Assembly (NCBI GenBank): GCA_021797555.1
Contig: JAJZZM010000013.1
Span: forward strand, 237,598 to 301,597
DNA from: Thermoplasmata archaeon
Lineage (GTDB): Archaea > Thermoplasmatota > Thermoplasmata > Thermoplasmatales > Thermoplasmataceae
Length of the DNA: 64,000 bases
Reading direction: 5' to 3'
A model generated the notes under the pieces. That model was not told where the DNA came from. It worked only from the letters and a program-made list of their open reading frames with translations, and made no database searches. Below, piece by piece: positions 17,760-28,700 of the stretch (its first letter is position 1; each line of letters opens with the position of its first letter). Position numbers and translations under genes: made by a program.

Positions 17760-18542
17760 GTGAAACTTAAAAAATTTAAAATTTTATTTGCAATTTTTAT
17801 ACTCTTTTTATTGATCGTTATAACGTTTTTGCCATTATTCTATGAAACTGTAATAAAGGAAAATAAAATAGAAAGTAATGAAAAGGGATTTTTTGCAAAA
17901 TTTTATTTTCGTGCAAACTCTACAATATTTTATAATAATACTTCAAATATTATACATGGTATAATAAATATTTTTTACACAGGTGCCCATTATTTTATTA
18001 TAGGAAGTATATATAATAAAAACAGAATTAATAATTTTTATTATAACACAACAGATAAATCAGCTATAATAAGGTGGCTATTGCCAAATAATGTTTATAA
18101 ATCCAATTCAAAAATGGTAATATTTAACAATAAATCGGAACATATTGAAAATGCAAGAAACACTTTCGGTAAAAATGAATATTCCGGTATAGGAATAATT
18201 AATCCAGTGTTATTGTGCATAAACAACACAAAATATCAAAATAATACTTATTTTATGGGCAATATCTATAAAAATTCGTTTTTGGAATATGGTGAATCCA
18301 CCAGCAGTAGTATATTACTTTACTCTATATGGCACGGTAAACTTAAACCATTTACAGAAATATTTCCAGCTGTTAATTATTCAAAGGAACTTATAATAAA
18401 TATGAATAATACAAATATGAAAATATCTCCTATCGATATTAATTATTATATAAATCCGGAAATTTATATTGATATTTTTATGGGAATATTTATGATATTA
18501 TTTTATTATGTTGTTGTATCTATGGCAAGGAAAAATAAGTAA
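17760..18542 (+). CDS. Hypothetical exported protein with two terminal membrane helices
   Basis: GTG start. The 260 residues comprise an N-terminal hydrophobic helix (residues 7-27), an extracellular domain of about 200 residues very rich in Asn, Tyr and N-x-S/T glycosylation sites, and a C-terminal helix (about 234-255) followed by ARKNK. Both anchors suggest a loop exposed at the cell surface. I do not recognise the family. It lies just downstream of the IS and upstream of an exported amidase, at the edge of the muropeptide island, so a role there is possible but unproven. Confidence 0.65.
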   Translation: MKLKKFKILFAIFILFLLIVITFLPLFYETVIKENKIESNEKGFFAKFYFRANSTIFYNNTSNIIHGIINIFYTGAHYFIIGSIYNKNRINNFYYNTTDKSAIIRWLLPNNVYKSNSKMVIFNNKSEHIENARNTFGKNEYSGIGIINPVLLCINNTKYQNNTYFMGNIYKNSFLEYGESTSSSILLYSIWHGKLKPFTEIFPAVNYSKELIINMNNTNMKISPIDINYYINPEIYIDIFMGIFMILFYYVVVSMARKNK

Positions 18543-18618
18543 ATATATTAATCATATAATATTAATAAAATTTTATTTAAAATAGAAAATTTTATATTTA
18601 ATATATATTATAGCTTTT

Positions 18619-19827
18619 ATGGATGATGATATAGATATAAGTTCTAGTGATGTTATAAAGTCTTTTGCAATTGTTGTGTCTATATTTGCAATAATAATAA
18701 GTATGCTATCGATTAATAATAGTTTAAACAATAATCATGGTAATAATTATAATAATTTTCATGCAGATAATTATGTAAGTTATGCCGCTTTGCCATCAAA
18801 TTTTACTTTATATAATTATAATGGTTCTGCTGCAGTTTCATACGGTATGATGATCCATGATGATTATTATCACAGCAGCTATTATCCATCCGGAATTAAT
18901 GAATCAATATTACAAAAAAATCTGGATCATTTTAATTCAGAGGATTGTGCACATTTTGTTTCGGAGGCTTTAATTGCTGGCGGTTTAAAAGTGCTTGCAA
19001 ATAATCCGCCCGGAGATAATTTAAGTACATTTGATAACGGAATTTTTAATGGGAGCTATGGCATAGTAGGTGTTTATAGATTAGCAGATTACCTTGCAGG
19101 TTATGATTTACCTATATTCCCGACAAACACAACCGTTGAACAAACAATAGGATACCAGCCAATACCAGCATCCTATAATGGCTCACCCCATGCTTCAGTT
19201 TATTATGTTATAAATGAAAATATGATGCCTACCTATTATTTATCACCAGGCGATGTTGTAATGGACGGCGGTGTGGGCAATGGTCATGCAATGCTGTATA
19301 TCGGTGGGGGTATGGTAGTACAAACCGACCCAGCAAATCTGTGGTCATACTACCCTGGTTTTGATGTAAATATAAGCTTTAATGGAATGGCAACATTATA
19401 TGGTAAAAATGTTTCCGCTATTTATATCCATATGCCAACATTCAGCCAATATTATAGTGTTAATATAACTGTACTGAATAATAATAAGGTATTAAGCAGC
19501 AATGAGCATTTAAAATATGGCTCAAGCGTATATTTAATAGGGTCTTTTCCTGACGGCGTTGGTCTTGGCAATTATACATATTCATGGTTTGATAATGGAA
19601 AGTTAATATCAAATCAGCAGAATTTTACATATAAACCCTATGCCGGAGAAAATAATATAGAGTTAAAATCAAGCGGTACAAATGGTACAGCATACAAAAA
19701 TTATACATTATATGTTCAGAGTAATCCGAATACAACCACATTAAATTATTTATACATTGTTATACCCGTTATTGTTGCAGTGGCTGCTATAGGATCTATT
19801 TACTATTTCAAAAAAATTAAAAAATAA
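18619..19827 (+). CDS. Cell-surface cysteine amidase/peptidase (Amidase_6-like)
   Basis: The 402-residue protein has an N-terminal membrane helix (about 12-32), an NlpC/CHAP-like papain-fold domain (about 85-270), a beta-rich Ig-like domain (about 280-365) and a C-terminal helix (about 373-395) ending KKIKK. The catalytic pair is Cys110 in NSEDCAHFVSEAL and His223 in GNGHAMLYIGGG, with Asp237 or Asn240 as third member; this pattern matches the PF12671 amidase domain. Such enzymes cleave amide bonds in cell-wall peptides. Placed next to an oligopeptide importer, it probably trims bacterial wall fragments outside the cell. Exact bond unknown. Confidence 0.7.
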   Translation: MDDDIDISSSDVIKSFAIVVSIFAIIISMLSINNSLNNNHGNNYNNFHADNYVSYAALPSNFTLYNYNGSAAVSYGMMIHDDYYHSSYYPSGINESILQKNLDHFNSEDCAHFVSEALIAGGLKVLANNPPGDNLSTFDNGIFNGSYGIVGVYRLADYLAGYDLPIFPTNTTVEQTIGYQPIPASYNGSPHASVYYVINENMMPTYYLSPGDVVMDGGVGNGHAMLYIGGGMVVQTDPANLWSYYPGFDVNISFNGMATLYGKNVSAIYIHMPTFSQYYSVNITVLNNNKVLSSNEHLKYGSSVYLIGSFPDGVGLGNYTYSWFDNGKLISNQQNFTYKPYAGENNIELKSSGTNGTAYKNYTLYVQSNPNTTTLNYLYIVIPVIVAVAAIGSIYYFKKIKK

Positions 19828-19999
19828 TATTATTTAATTTTTATAATTATTATTTAATTTAGTTTAATTATGGACAATTGATACTTTTTTTACATTTATT
19901 GTTAATATAGAGATATATGGCATATTATTTAATATATTAAAAATAATAACAATTTTTTTGGCTATAATTGGACTATATTCTGATTAATCACAGAAAATA

Positions 20000-20010
20000 T
20001 TTAAATATAA
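20000..20010 (+). promoter_or_regulatory. TATA box for the dpp-type operon
   Basis: tttaaatataa centred about 27 bp before the ATG at 20033, placing the transcript start at or just before that ATG and arguing against the in-frame TTG at 20027. Confidence 0.6.
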
Positions 20011-20032
20011 TAAGGTCTTATATTATTTGGTG

Positions 20033-21826
20033 ATGAATATTAATAAAAAGATTTTTACACTATTAATTTTGCTTGTTGTAACCGTTATGATGTTGTCTGA
20101 AACACCGTTTTCTATAAATTCAGCGGCTACACCTGCCTCAGCGGGTCCGTCAGGAAAGTTTATTATGGGAACTCCGGTATCAGGTACAATAACAGATTTA
20201 AATCCATTAACGGTTTCAAATGATGTTGCTACTTCTGTAGATCAGGTAATATATGCTGATTCCCTGGCAAATATGTTGCCAAATGGATCTTTATCCCCGT
20301 GGCTTGCCACATCATGGGATGCAGTATATCTTACAAATGGGTCAGAAAGCATAACATATCATTTAAATGATAAGGCATGCTGGTATCAGGGCAATAAATC
20401 AATAGGGCGTATAACATCACAGGATGTAATGTTTACCTTTGATGTTATAAAAGCAAATGCAACACTTGATGGTAATGATATTGACCCGTATTTATACAAT
20501 ATTTCCACATCAGGAAATGAATCGGTAACTTTCTATTTCAATTCCACAAGTCCAATGTGGCTGATATACACAAGCACACAGGTTATAATACCGCATTACT
20601 GGGCTCAATACGATAATGGGAGCCTTGCAAATATAGGTAAATACCTGGATATGGCAAAGGCATGTGATGATCTTATAACTGCCGGGCCTTTCTATCTGAG
20701 TTCACAGAATGGAGAGGGAGCCATAATGAACGCTGAAAAAGGATTTTGGATGGGAACACCAAAAATAGAAACATTCTATTTGGAAGAATTCAAATCCACA
20801 ACAGATATGACCGATGCATTGGAAACTGGAGCAATTGACTCGGAATTTCCATCATTAAGCGTATATGACCATCTTAAAACAGTATCCGGACTTACAAGTG
20901 TTATTGAACCTGAACCATGGACATTTTTCCTCTGGATCAACGATGTTAATGCACCGTTTAATAATGTTCATGTAAGAAGGGGGATATCATATGCTATTAA
21001 CAAAACTCAGATAATGACAAAGGCTGAAGACGGTCTTGGATCATGGGGTTCAAATAATGTTTCATTTGGTGGTTTGCCTACTGTATTGAAATCATATTGG
21101 GCACCAGATTTAAAATACTACGCTTATGATCCTGCAATGGCAAGGGCTGAATTTGAGAAGGCAGGATATCATATAGGGTCATCTGGATACTTTATAAACA
21201 ATACAACATCACAAACACTTAATGCAACAATAATAGAACCTTCTATCTCAGACTGGGATGCATCCGCAACATTTATAACCGCTGATTTAAAAGCAGTAGG
21301 TTTTGATGTAACATATAAAGTTGAGCCAATATCAACGTGGGCAACAGATACTTTCGTTGAAAGCAATTTCCATTATATGACATATTTCGGCTTTGTCCCG
21401 CCATTTACAAATGCATATTATACATTATACGAGTTATATTACACATACGATGGCAACTATAACGTCGAAACATATTCAAATAGCACGATGGACCATTTAC
21501 TAAATGAAAGCTTGGTAGCAAAAACAACTGCAGACCAGAAAGTATACCTTGATCAGATACAGAAAATGGCTGATAATGAAGTGCCCATAATACCGATAGG
21601 AAATGCATATAATTACTATGTATACTCTAATTCCAAAATAGCAGGATTTAATTCAAACTATACAATGGATTCACCGATAAATCTTATGAACATTTATGTT
21701 CCGACAAAAACTGTAACCCCGCCATTCCCAACTTACTATGTAATAGGTGGTGTGATAATAGCGATTGCAGCTATTTCAGCTATTGCAATATTAATGCACA
21801 GAAAGAAAGTAAAAAAAGATGAATGA
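20033..21826 (+). CDS. ABC oligopeptide/muropeptide-binding protein (SBP_bac_5)
   Basis: The roughly 597-residue protein has a signal/anchor helix (about 6-26), a type-5 solute-binding domain (family cores TDLNPLTVSNDV, SWDAVYL, ITSQDVMFTFDVIK, NDVNAPFNNVHVRRGISYAINK), and a C-terminal membrane helix (about 565-585) with a basic tail, the usual archaeal way of tethering a binding protein. It captures peptides outside the cell. The permease gene starts on its stop codon (ATGA). First gene of a five-gene importer operon next to an exported amidase; peptide versus muropeptide specificity is inferred from context. Confidence 0.9.
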   Translation: MNINKKIFTLLILLVVTVMMLSETPFSINSAATPASAGPSGKFIMGTPVSGTITDLNPLTVSNDVATSVDQVIYADSLANMLPNGSLSPWLATSWDAVYLTNGSESITYHLNDKACWYQGNKSIGRITSQDVMFTFDVIKANATLDGNDIDPYLYNISTSGNESVTFYFNSTSPMWLIYTSTQVIIPHYWAQYDNGSLANIGKYLDMAKACDDLITAGPFYLSSQNGEGAIMNAEKGFWMGTPKIETFYLEEFKSTTDMTDALETGAIDSEFPSLSVYDHLKTVSGLTSVIEPEPWTFFLWINDVNAPFNNVHVRRGISYAINKTQIMTKAEDGLGSWGSNNVSFGGLPTVLKSYWAPDLKYYAYDPAMARAEFEKAGYHIGSSGYFINNTTSQTLNATIIEPSISDWDASATFITADLKAVGFDVTYKVEPISTWATDTFVESNFHYMTYFGFVPPFTNAYYTLYELYYTYDGNYNVETYSNSTMDHLLNESLVAKTTADQKVYLDQIQKMADNEVPIIPIGNAYNYYVYSNSKIAGFNSNYTMDSPINLMNIYVPTKTVTPPFPTYYVIGGVIIAIAAISAIAILMHRKKVKKDE

Positions 21827-22833
21827 CCGAAATGATAACCAGAGGATATATAATAAAAAGAACCTCGTATGCTATAATCACCGGGATTATAGCATTAATT
21901 ATAAATTTTTTACTACCTAGATTAATACCTGGTAATCCTGCCATTACAATTATTTTACTTAATTATCATTATTTACCGCCGGGAAAGGTTGCATTGCTTG
22001 AAAAGGAATTTGGTCTTGCCAATCCCAATTTATTTTATCAATTTGAACGTTATATAATAGAATTATTTCACGGAAATCTGGGGATTTCATATTATTATTA
22101 TCCCCAAACCGTAACACATGTTATAGCAACACATTTGCCGTGGACGTTATTCCTGCTTGGAACAGCAACGGGCATATCATCCGCTTTGGGAATTATTGTA
22201 GGGAAACGTATGGGGTGGGTCAGCGGATCAAAAACTGAAACAGGTGTTTCGGGATTTTTTGTTGCGTTAACGTCTCTTCCCTATTTTTGGCTTGCAATAA
22301 TTTTGCAACTTATTTTTGCTGTTATGCTGGTTATAGACGGTATCCATATACTGCCTGTGGGTGGTGCATACGGTATAACAGTAACAGAGGGTTTTAATTC
22401 CAAATTTATAATAAGCGTTTTGTATCATAGCATACTGCCCATATTTACTCTGGTTATAACAACATTTCCGGCATTTGCATTAACCATGAGAAATACTATG
22501 GTAAACCAGAAAAGAGAAGATTACATACTTATGGCAAATGCCAAGGGAATAAAGCAAAGTGATATAATAAAAAATTATGCAGGGAGGAATGCAATTTTGC
22601 CGGTTACAACACATATAGTTCTGGCATTCGGATATATTGTTGCAGGTGATTTCTTTGTCGAGGTTGTTTTTTCTTATCCCGGAATAGGATATGCATTATA
22701 TCTGGCAATTACCGCTGATGATTACCCGTTAATAGATGGTATTTTCCTTATAATAACATTTACAGTGATAATAGCCAATTATATAGCAGATTTGTTATAT
22801 GCTCATCTTGACCCTAGAGTTGAATTGAGGTAA
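21823..22833 (+). CDS. ABC oligopeptide importer permease (DppB/OppB type)
   Basis: This 336-residue protein has six predicted helices; N-terminal RLIPGNPA is typical of DppB. The conserved EAA loop reads ALTMRNTMVNQKREDYILMANAKG (broken here only for reading: REDYILMANAKGI), which contacts the ATPases. Start overlaps the binding-protein stop by 4 bases. It forms the membrane channel with the next gene. Confidence 0.9.
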   Translation: MTEMITRGYIIKRTSYAIITGIIALIINFLLPRLIPGNPAITIILLNYHYLPPGKVALLEKEFGLANPNLFYQFERYIIELFHGNLGISYYYYPQTVTHVIATHLPWTLFLLGTATGISSALGIIVGKRMGWVSGSKTETGVSGFFVALTSLPYFWLAIILQLIFAVMLVIDGIHILPVGGAYGITVTEGFNSKFIISVLYHSILPIFTLVITTFPAFALTMRNTMVNQKREDYILMANAKGIKQSDIIKNYAGRNAILPVTTHIVLAFGYIVAGDFFVEVVFSYPGIGYALYLAITADDYPLIDGIFLIITFTVIIANYIADLLYAHLDPRVELR

Positions 22834-22837
22834 TAAA

Positions 22838-23746
22838 ATGTTGAATCCATACAGTGAAGATAATATAGATGAGGATGAAAGCGATTTACAGAAAGAAGAC
22901 AGCAGATATAAAAAAAATATAGCATACCATATTATAAAAAATAAAAAGGCACTTGCAGGAATAATTATATTACTTGTATTTGTGTTTATAGGTGTAATAG
23001 GGCCTTTTATATCGCCCTATAAACCCAATGATACTGCATTCAATTCATGGATGCCGCCATCATTTGCGCATCCACTTGGTACAAATTATATTGGTGAGGA
23101 CCTGCTTTCCTGGTATCTATACGGAACAGGGACGTCATTACTGATAGGCTTTTCAGTTGCACTGATAGCAACAACTATAGGTGCAATGGTGGGGCTGATT
23201 TCAGGATATTTCGGAAAGATAACGGATAATATCCTTATGAGGACCGTGGATATATTATTGATAATACCCACATTTCCGTTGCTGATTATATTATCAGCAT
23301 ATCTACCACCAACAAATACAACAACGATAATTATATTATCATTTTTAAGCTGGCCATTTATGTCAAGGGTTATAAGGTCACAGGTACTTACATTAAAAGA
23401 GAGGCCTTTTGTTAAGGCTGCTGTTATTTCCGGCCTTGGCAGCTTTACCATAATACGAAGGGAAATGATAATGCATATATTGCCTTTGATACTGATTAAT
23501 GCTGTTTATATACTTGAGGGTGCAATTGTTGCACAGGCGGGTCTTGCATTCTTTGGGCTGGGCGATATAACATCGATAAACTGGGGAACTTCATTATACT
23601 GGGCGGAAGCAGAAGATGCAGTTGTTTATGATGCATGGTGGTGGCTTGTACCGCCTGGAATATCAATTGCATTGATAGGAATAGCCGCAAATTTGCTTGG
23701 CGTGGGTGTTAATGAGGTATTTTCAAGAAGGGCGGGTCAGTTATGA
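22838..23746 (+). CDS. ABC oligopeptide importer permease (DppC/OppC type)
   Basis: The 302-residue second permease has a cytoplasmic acidic N-terminus (about 30 residues, rich in Asp/Glu), then six helices with FAHPLGTNYIGEDLLSW, a DppC signature, and the EAA loop LKERPFVKAAVISGLG. It starts 4 bases after dppB and overlaps the next ATPase gene (ATGA). Confidence 0.9.
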   Translation: MLNPYSEDNIDEDESDLQKEDSRYKKNIAYHIIKNKKALAGIIILLVFVFIGVIGPFISPYKPNDTAFNSWMPPSFAHPLGTNYIGEDLLSWYLYGTGTSLLIGFSVALIATTIGAMVGLISGYFGKITDNILMRTVDILLIIPTFPLLIILSAYLPPTNTTTIIILSFLSWPFMSRVIRSQVLTLKERPFVKAAVISGLGSFTIIRREMIMHILPLILINAVYILEGAIVAQAGLAFFGLGDITSINWGTSLYWAEAEDAVVYDAWWWLVPPGISIALIGIAANLLGVGVNEVFSRRAGQL

Positions 23747-24711
23747 GTGATATATTATCAATTAAAAATTTAAGCGTTGTTTACAAAACATCAAACAGGG
23801 AAACAAGTGCATTGAAATCAATTAATATAAATTTCAGAAGCCATGAAATAGCAGCAATTGTTGGGGAATCCGGTTCGGGCAAATCAACAATGGGGCTTGC
23901 AATAATGAAACTGATATCAGATCCGGGTAAAATTACATCAGGCGAAGTAATATACCACGGAGACCAGGATATAGACATTATGGGCCTTGATGCTGGTGAA
24001 TTAAGGCGTTTTCGCTGGAAAACAATATCCATGGTTTTTCAGGCATCCATGAACTCACTTAATCCGGTAACGCGTGTAAGAGATCAATTTATGGATACAT
24101 TTGCAGCGCATTCAATGAAGCAGGATGATAAAATGATTGACTTTCTGCTTGAACATTCAGGACTGTCAAATAATGTAAAAAATATGTATCCAAATCAATT
24201 AAGCGGTGGCATGAAGCAGAGAGTAAATATTGCACTTGCCCTGGCATGCAACCCAAAGATACTTATAGCTGATGAACCGACAACGGCACTTGATGTGGTG
24301 GTTCAAAGGGAAATACTTGAATATCTTGCAAGCCTAAAAAATAAACTTAATTTAACAATAATTTTTATTACACATGATATTTCACTTGCTTCTATGGTTG
24401 CAGACCGCATGTTTATATTCTACGACGGAAGGGTAATAGAATCAGGGGATACAGAAGAAATTATAAATAATCCGCTTCATCCCTATACCAAAAAATTATT
24501 GTCATTAATAATCAGTTTAAAATCGGTAAATAATCTAAAATTTTATATGCCGGATAAAAAAAATTATAATAAAAGCAATAGCGGATGCAGTTATTATAAT
24601 AATTGCCCTATAAGGTCCAGTGCCTGCCTTAAATATGATTATCATGAAATTATAAATAATAATCATATGGTAAAATGTATAAATGTGGATAAAGTGATAA
24701 ATAATGTTTAA
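23743..24711 (+). CDS. ABC oligopeptide importer ATPase (DppD/OppD type)
   Basis: The 322-residue protein carries Walker A GESGSGKST, Q-loop VFQASMNSLNP, signature LSGGMKQR, Walker B ILIADEPTTALD and H-loop ITHDISLA. A C-terminal Cys-rich extension (CSYYNNCPIRSSAC) matches the oligo_HPY region, where clustered cysteines may bind an iron-sulfur cluster in Dpp/Opp ATPases. Pairs with the next ATPase to power the DppBC channel. It overlaps its downstream neighbour by 8 bases. Confidence 0.92.
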   Translation: MSDILSIKNLSVVYKTSNRETSALKSININFRSHEIAAIVGESGSGKSTMGLAIMKLISDPGKITSGEVIYHGDQDIDIMGLDAGELRRFRWKTISMVFQASMNSLNPVTRVRDQFMDTFAAHSMKQDDKMIDFLLEHSGLSNNVKNMYPNQLSGGMKQRVNIALALACNPKILIADEPTTALDVVVQREILEYLASLKNKLNLTIIFITHDISLASMVADRMFIFYDGRVIESGDTEEIINNPLHPYTKKLLSLIISLKSVNNLKFYMPDKKNYNKSNSGCSYYNNCPIRSSACLKYDYHEIINNNHMVKCINVDKVINNV

Positions 24712-25672
24712 TTCAAATGAATCGGAATTCCTTAAATTTTCTAATGTTACGAAAATATTTAAATCAGGGCATTTAAAAACATATGCCCTTGATTCGGTTT
24801 CATTTTCATTAATGGAAAATGAGATATTATCGGTTGTGGGTGAAAGTGGTAGCGGAAAATCAACACTTGGTTTAATAGCCATTGCAATGGAAACATATAA
24901 TTCAGGAAATGTATATTTTGAGGGCCGTGAAATAAAAAAATTAAAAAGAAAGGAATTAAGGAAATTCAGGGAAAAATCACAGATGATCTTTCAGGACCCG
25001 TATGAATCCTTAAATCCATTTAATTCCATATACACTTCGGTTTCAACGCCATTATACGGTTTTCATTCTAAAATGCCCTATGACGAAAAGAGAAAATCTG
25101 TTATAAAAATATTAAATGATGTGGGATTAATGCCCGCAACTGAATATATAGATGAATTTCCCACAAAATTATCCGGTGGCCAGCGTCAGCGTGCATCAAT
25201 AGCAAGGTCATTTATACTTAACCCTAAATTTATAGTTGCTGATGAACCCACATCCATGCTTGACGCCTCATCCGTTGCAGAAATATTGACATTGTTAAAG
25301 AAAATGAAAGAACAATATAAATATTCCATGCTTTATATTTCCCATGATATCGCATCTGCACATTATATTTCTGATAGAATGGTTGTAATGAATCTTGGAA
25401 GAATAATAGAATCAGGCAGTTCTGATGAAATAGTAAACCATCCGGCGCACCCATACACCAAAAAACTTATAGATTCTGTTCCAAAATTAGGGGAAAAATT
25501 GGATAATATAGAAAATGTTAACTTTATTCCAAAATATATAAATGGTGGTATGAAGGGATGTACATATTCAAATATATGCCCCATAGCAAGGGATAAATGT
25601 AAAACTGAAAGACCTGAACTTTTTGATCTGGGAAATAATCATTATGTAGCATGTTTTTATCCATTGATATAA
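24704..25672 (+). CDS. ABC oligopeptide importer ATPase (DppF/OppF type)
   Basis: This 322-residue partner ATPase has Walker A GESGSGKST, Q-loop IFQDPYESLNP, signature LSGGQRQR, Walker B FIVADEPTSMLD and the C-terminal cysteine cluster CTYSNICPIARDKC. It completes a full one-binding-protein, two-permease, two-ATPase importer. The operon ends here; the following GH18 gene is convergent, 84 bases away. Confidence 0.92.
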   Translation: MFNSNESEFLKFSNVTKIFKSGHLKTYALDSVSFSLMENEILSVVGESGSGKSTLGLIAIAMETYNSGNVYFEGREIKKLKRKELRKFREKSQMIFQDPYESLNPFNSIYTSVSTPLYGFHSKMPYDEKRKSVIKILNDVGLMPATEYIDEFPTKLSGGQRQRASIARSFILNPKFIVADEPTSMLDASSVAEILTLLKKMKEQYKYSMLYISHDIASAHYISDRMVVMNLGRIIESGSSDEIVNHPAHPYTKKLIDSVPKLGEKLDNIENVNFIPKYINGGMKGCTYSNICPIARDKCKTERPELFDLGNNHYVACFYPLI

Positions 25673-25756
25673 AAACATTTTTTATAAATTATTTCTTATT
25701 GTTATAATTATTTTATATTTTTATTAAATTGTTAATTAAATAATATATAAATATAT

Positions 25757-28700
25757 TTATCTACGCTTTTTAAGCAGTTCTATTGTAAAGCCGGCAATAA
25801 AAATAGCCGATGTGATTAACAGGCCTATTATAATATATACATAAATATCCAGAACTTTTTGTTGTGATGTAATAGCCCTTTGGGGCGATGTTGTAAAACT
25901 TATTTTGTTTGAATAGGAATGGCTATTCTGGGCATTTGTTTCAACTGTAACATAATATGTGGTTGAATATGAAAGATTTGTAAGATTGTATGTAGTATCA
26001 TTAATTGAATTTATGCTGTAAATCATTTTTCCTATTGACATATTATTCGTGGAAATATATATCGAATAATTGTTAAAATCTATGCCGGTAAATTTTGACC
26101 ATGATATAGCAAATGTGGGCCTTGTTATTTTTTCAGGCATTTTTATGATAACAGGTGAAGGTGATAAATATGTTAAATTGACATTAATATATGTAACAGA
26201 GCCACGATTTATCGTTATGTTTTTTGTTATATTGTTGTAAAAATCCCTATTAATTGTAAGTGTATAATTTCCTTCAATTGCAGTATAATTAAATTTACCG
26301 TTTATGGTTTCTATGACATTGCCATTAATTTTTACAATCGCATTATACGGATTTATTTTGGCTATTACCTTTCCGAGAAGTGTTTCTATTTCGGTATAAA
26401 CTATTGTAACGTGTTCTGCGCTTACATTAATATTGTCAAAGTATCCAAGGAACTGGTATTTTTCTATTGATATATTATATGATCCTGCCAATAGAGATAT
26501 ATTTGCCATATCCCACTGGCCGAATTCTGTTATTTTTAAATTTTTTGCCGGAATTCCATTTATATAAATGCTTGAGCCATTCTGGTAATATACATTAATC
26601 CATGCAAAGTTTACAATTTTATTGTATCCAATGGTATAATTTAATTTTGCCGAATAATCCGATTTTTCACATACACCGGTAAAATTGCCGAATAAAAACC
26701 TTACATTTTCTGTATTTACCGGCAATGTAATTTTATTATCTGTTGATGATGTAATTGTCTTAAGGAATTGCCATGAATTATTATCCTCAATATATAGCAG
26801 AATGTTGCTGCTGCCACTATAGTTATAATTAATATGGGTTAATAGGGTACCCGGGGCAAAATTTGTGCTATAATTGCCATTTCCGGATAAATAATCATCC
26901 TTATAATAGGAAAAATCAATTTTTCCTGAGACGGCGTTTCCTGTGTTGATAATAGAAATTCCAGAGGAGCCCGGTGAAAATGAATAACTATAGTTTGTTC
27001 CCGTATTATTTAATGAATAATCCTCTATCTGTGAAATAATGCTAATATTTAATGGCATATCCCATATACCTATAAATTTTATATTATTCTTCTCCAGTGC
27101 ACTGAATCTTTCACCCATTTGTTTACTGGTAAAATTGGAGCATGTATTTGGATTCACATTTTCAAGCGATATTGAAAGTTTTCCGGATGGTATTTCATTT
27201 ATGCCCTGTTGGATATTGCTCAGGAAACTGTTATTTCCAGAATATATACCTCCATAGTCCATTATATTTATGGATGTAACATTTGTCCTTCCAAGATTTG
27301 TATAATTCCAGAAATCGGGGTCCCAGCTGGCAACCTCAACAAATAGTTTTTTGCCGAATTTATCCAGTACAAGTGAAAATTGATTTATAAAATTGTCAAA
27401 TAATAAACCGGTGGTGTTATTTGTGGATGCAGGTTCCCAGTCTATGTCGTATCCTGTATAATTATACAATACTGCATATTCCGCCATTTGCTGAATTGCA
27501 AGGGACATAACATATGAATTGGAGGTAAATCTGTATATAAGCTGACCGCTGGCACTTACAATCATAGGAACAGCGCCTAGGCCATATTTATGTATTAAGG
27601 GTGTTATATTGGCCGGATTGGATGCATTTGTATAACCCTCAAATGCAGTTATCTGCTCATCCGGTTGTAATTGGTAAAATTCATATGAAACCATTGTATA
27701 ATTGTTATGTGTCATATTAAGTTCCTGAAGTGATTCCTGAAGCATATTTGCCTGGTAAATCCATGGCATAACATTTATCTCTTTTTGTTTTTGTGGTTCT
27801 TTAGGAACTGTTAAAAATAGATTATATGTACCTCCCTCATTTTTTGTCTGATATATTTCGCCATTCTGAAGCAATATAAGTTCGTTAGACTGTGTTTCAA
27901 AGCCGAAATATTTGTTCTGAATTGCTGTCTGGTTAAAGGGTGTTGTTGTGTTGCTTATTGGAAAAAATGAAGTGCCGGTCCCGTTAAATACAGTGGATGC
28001 AAATAGGGTGCTATTGTTTTTTCCCTCTATTGCATAATAATAATAGTCGCTTGATGGGTTTGGTGTCTGTGTTAAACCTATAAAATCGGGATTTGACGTT
28101 GAAATTTTTCCCTCACCTACCCATACCAATGATTTAAGGGGATTAGTGCTCCCCTCTGCGAAATATATGTATCCGCTATGGCTTATGGCCAGCATTATAA
28201 CGGTTCCAGTGCTTGGCGGAGAAAAATTATTGGACCATGCGAGTGTTGAAGTAATATTATTATTTACTGTACCGCTTATAATTGATGTCCAGTTATAATA
28301 TCTATCGGAATAACCGTATGTTATGCCATTCTTTTCAGTAGCATAAAAAACCTGATTATGCGCGCCTATATATGAAAAACCCGCAAGGTTATATGATAAA
28401 GAAACATAATTATTTCCTGAAGGCAGTTTTGAAAGTTTCCATACTATCGGATTAACACCATAACTTGCCATTGATGCATAGCCATTTGAAAATAAAACCA
28501 TTACCATGCCTGTCGTTTTTCCGTAAGAATTTTCCCAATTGTATGAAGCTCTTATACCAATGGGTTTACCCAGGTTTACACTATTATTATCATAACTTCC
28601 TATTGCCTCTGAATTTCCCAGGAAAATCCAATCTTTACCGCTCATATCAGGCCTTTCAAATACCTTGCCGTTGCTCCATAAAACAAATATATTTCCCATG

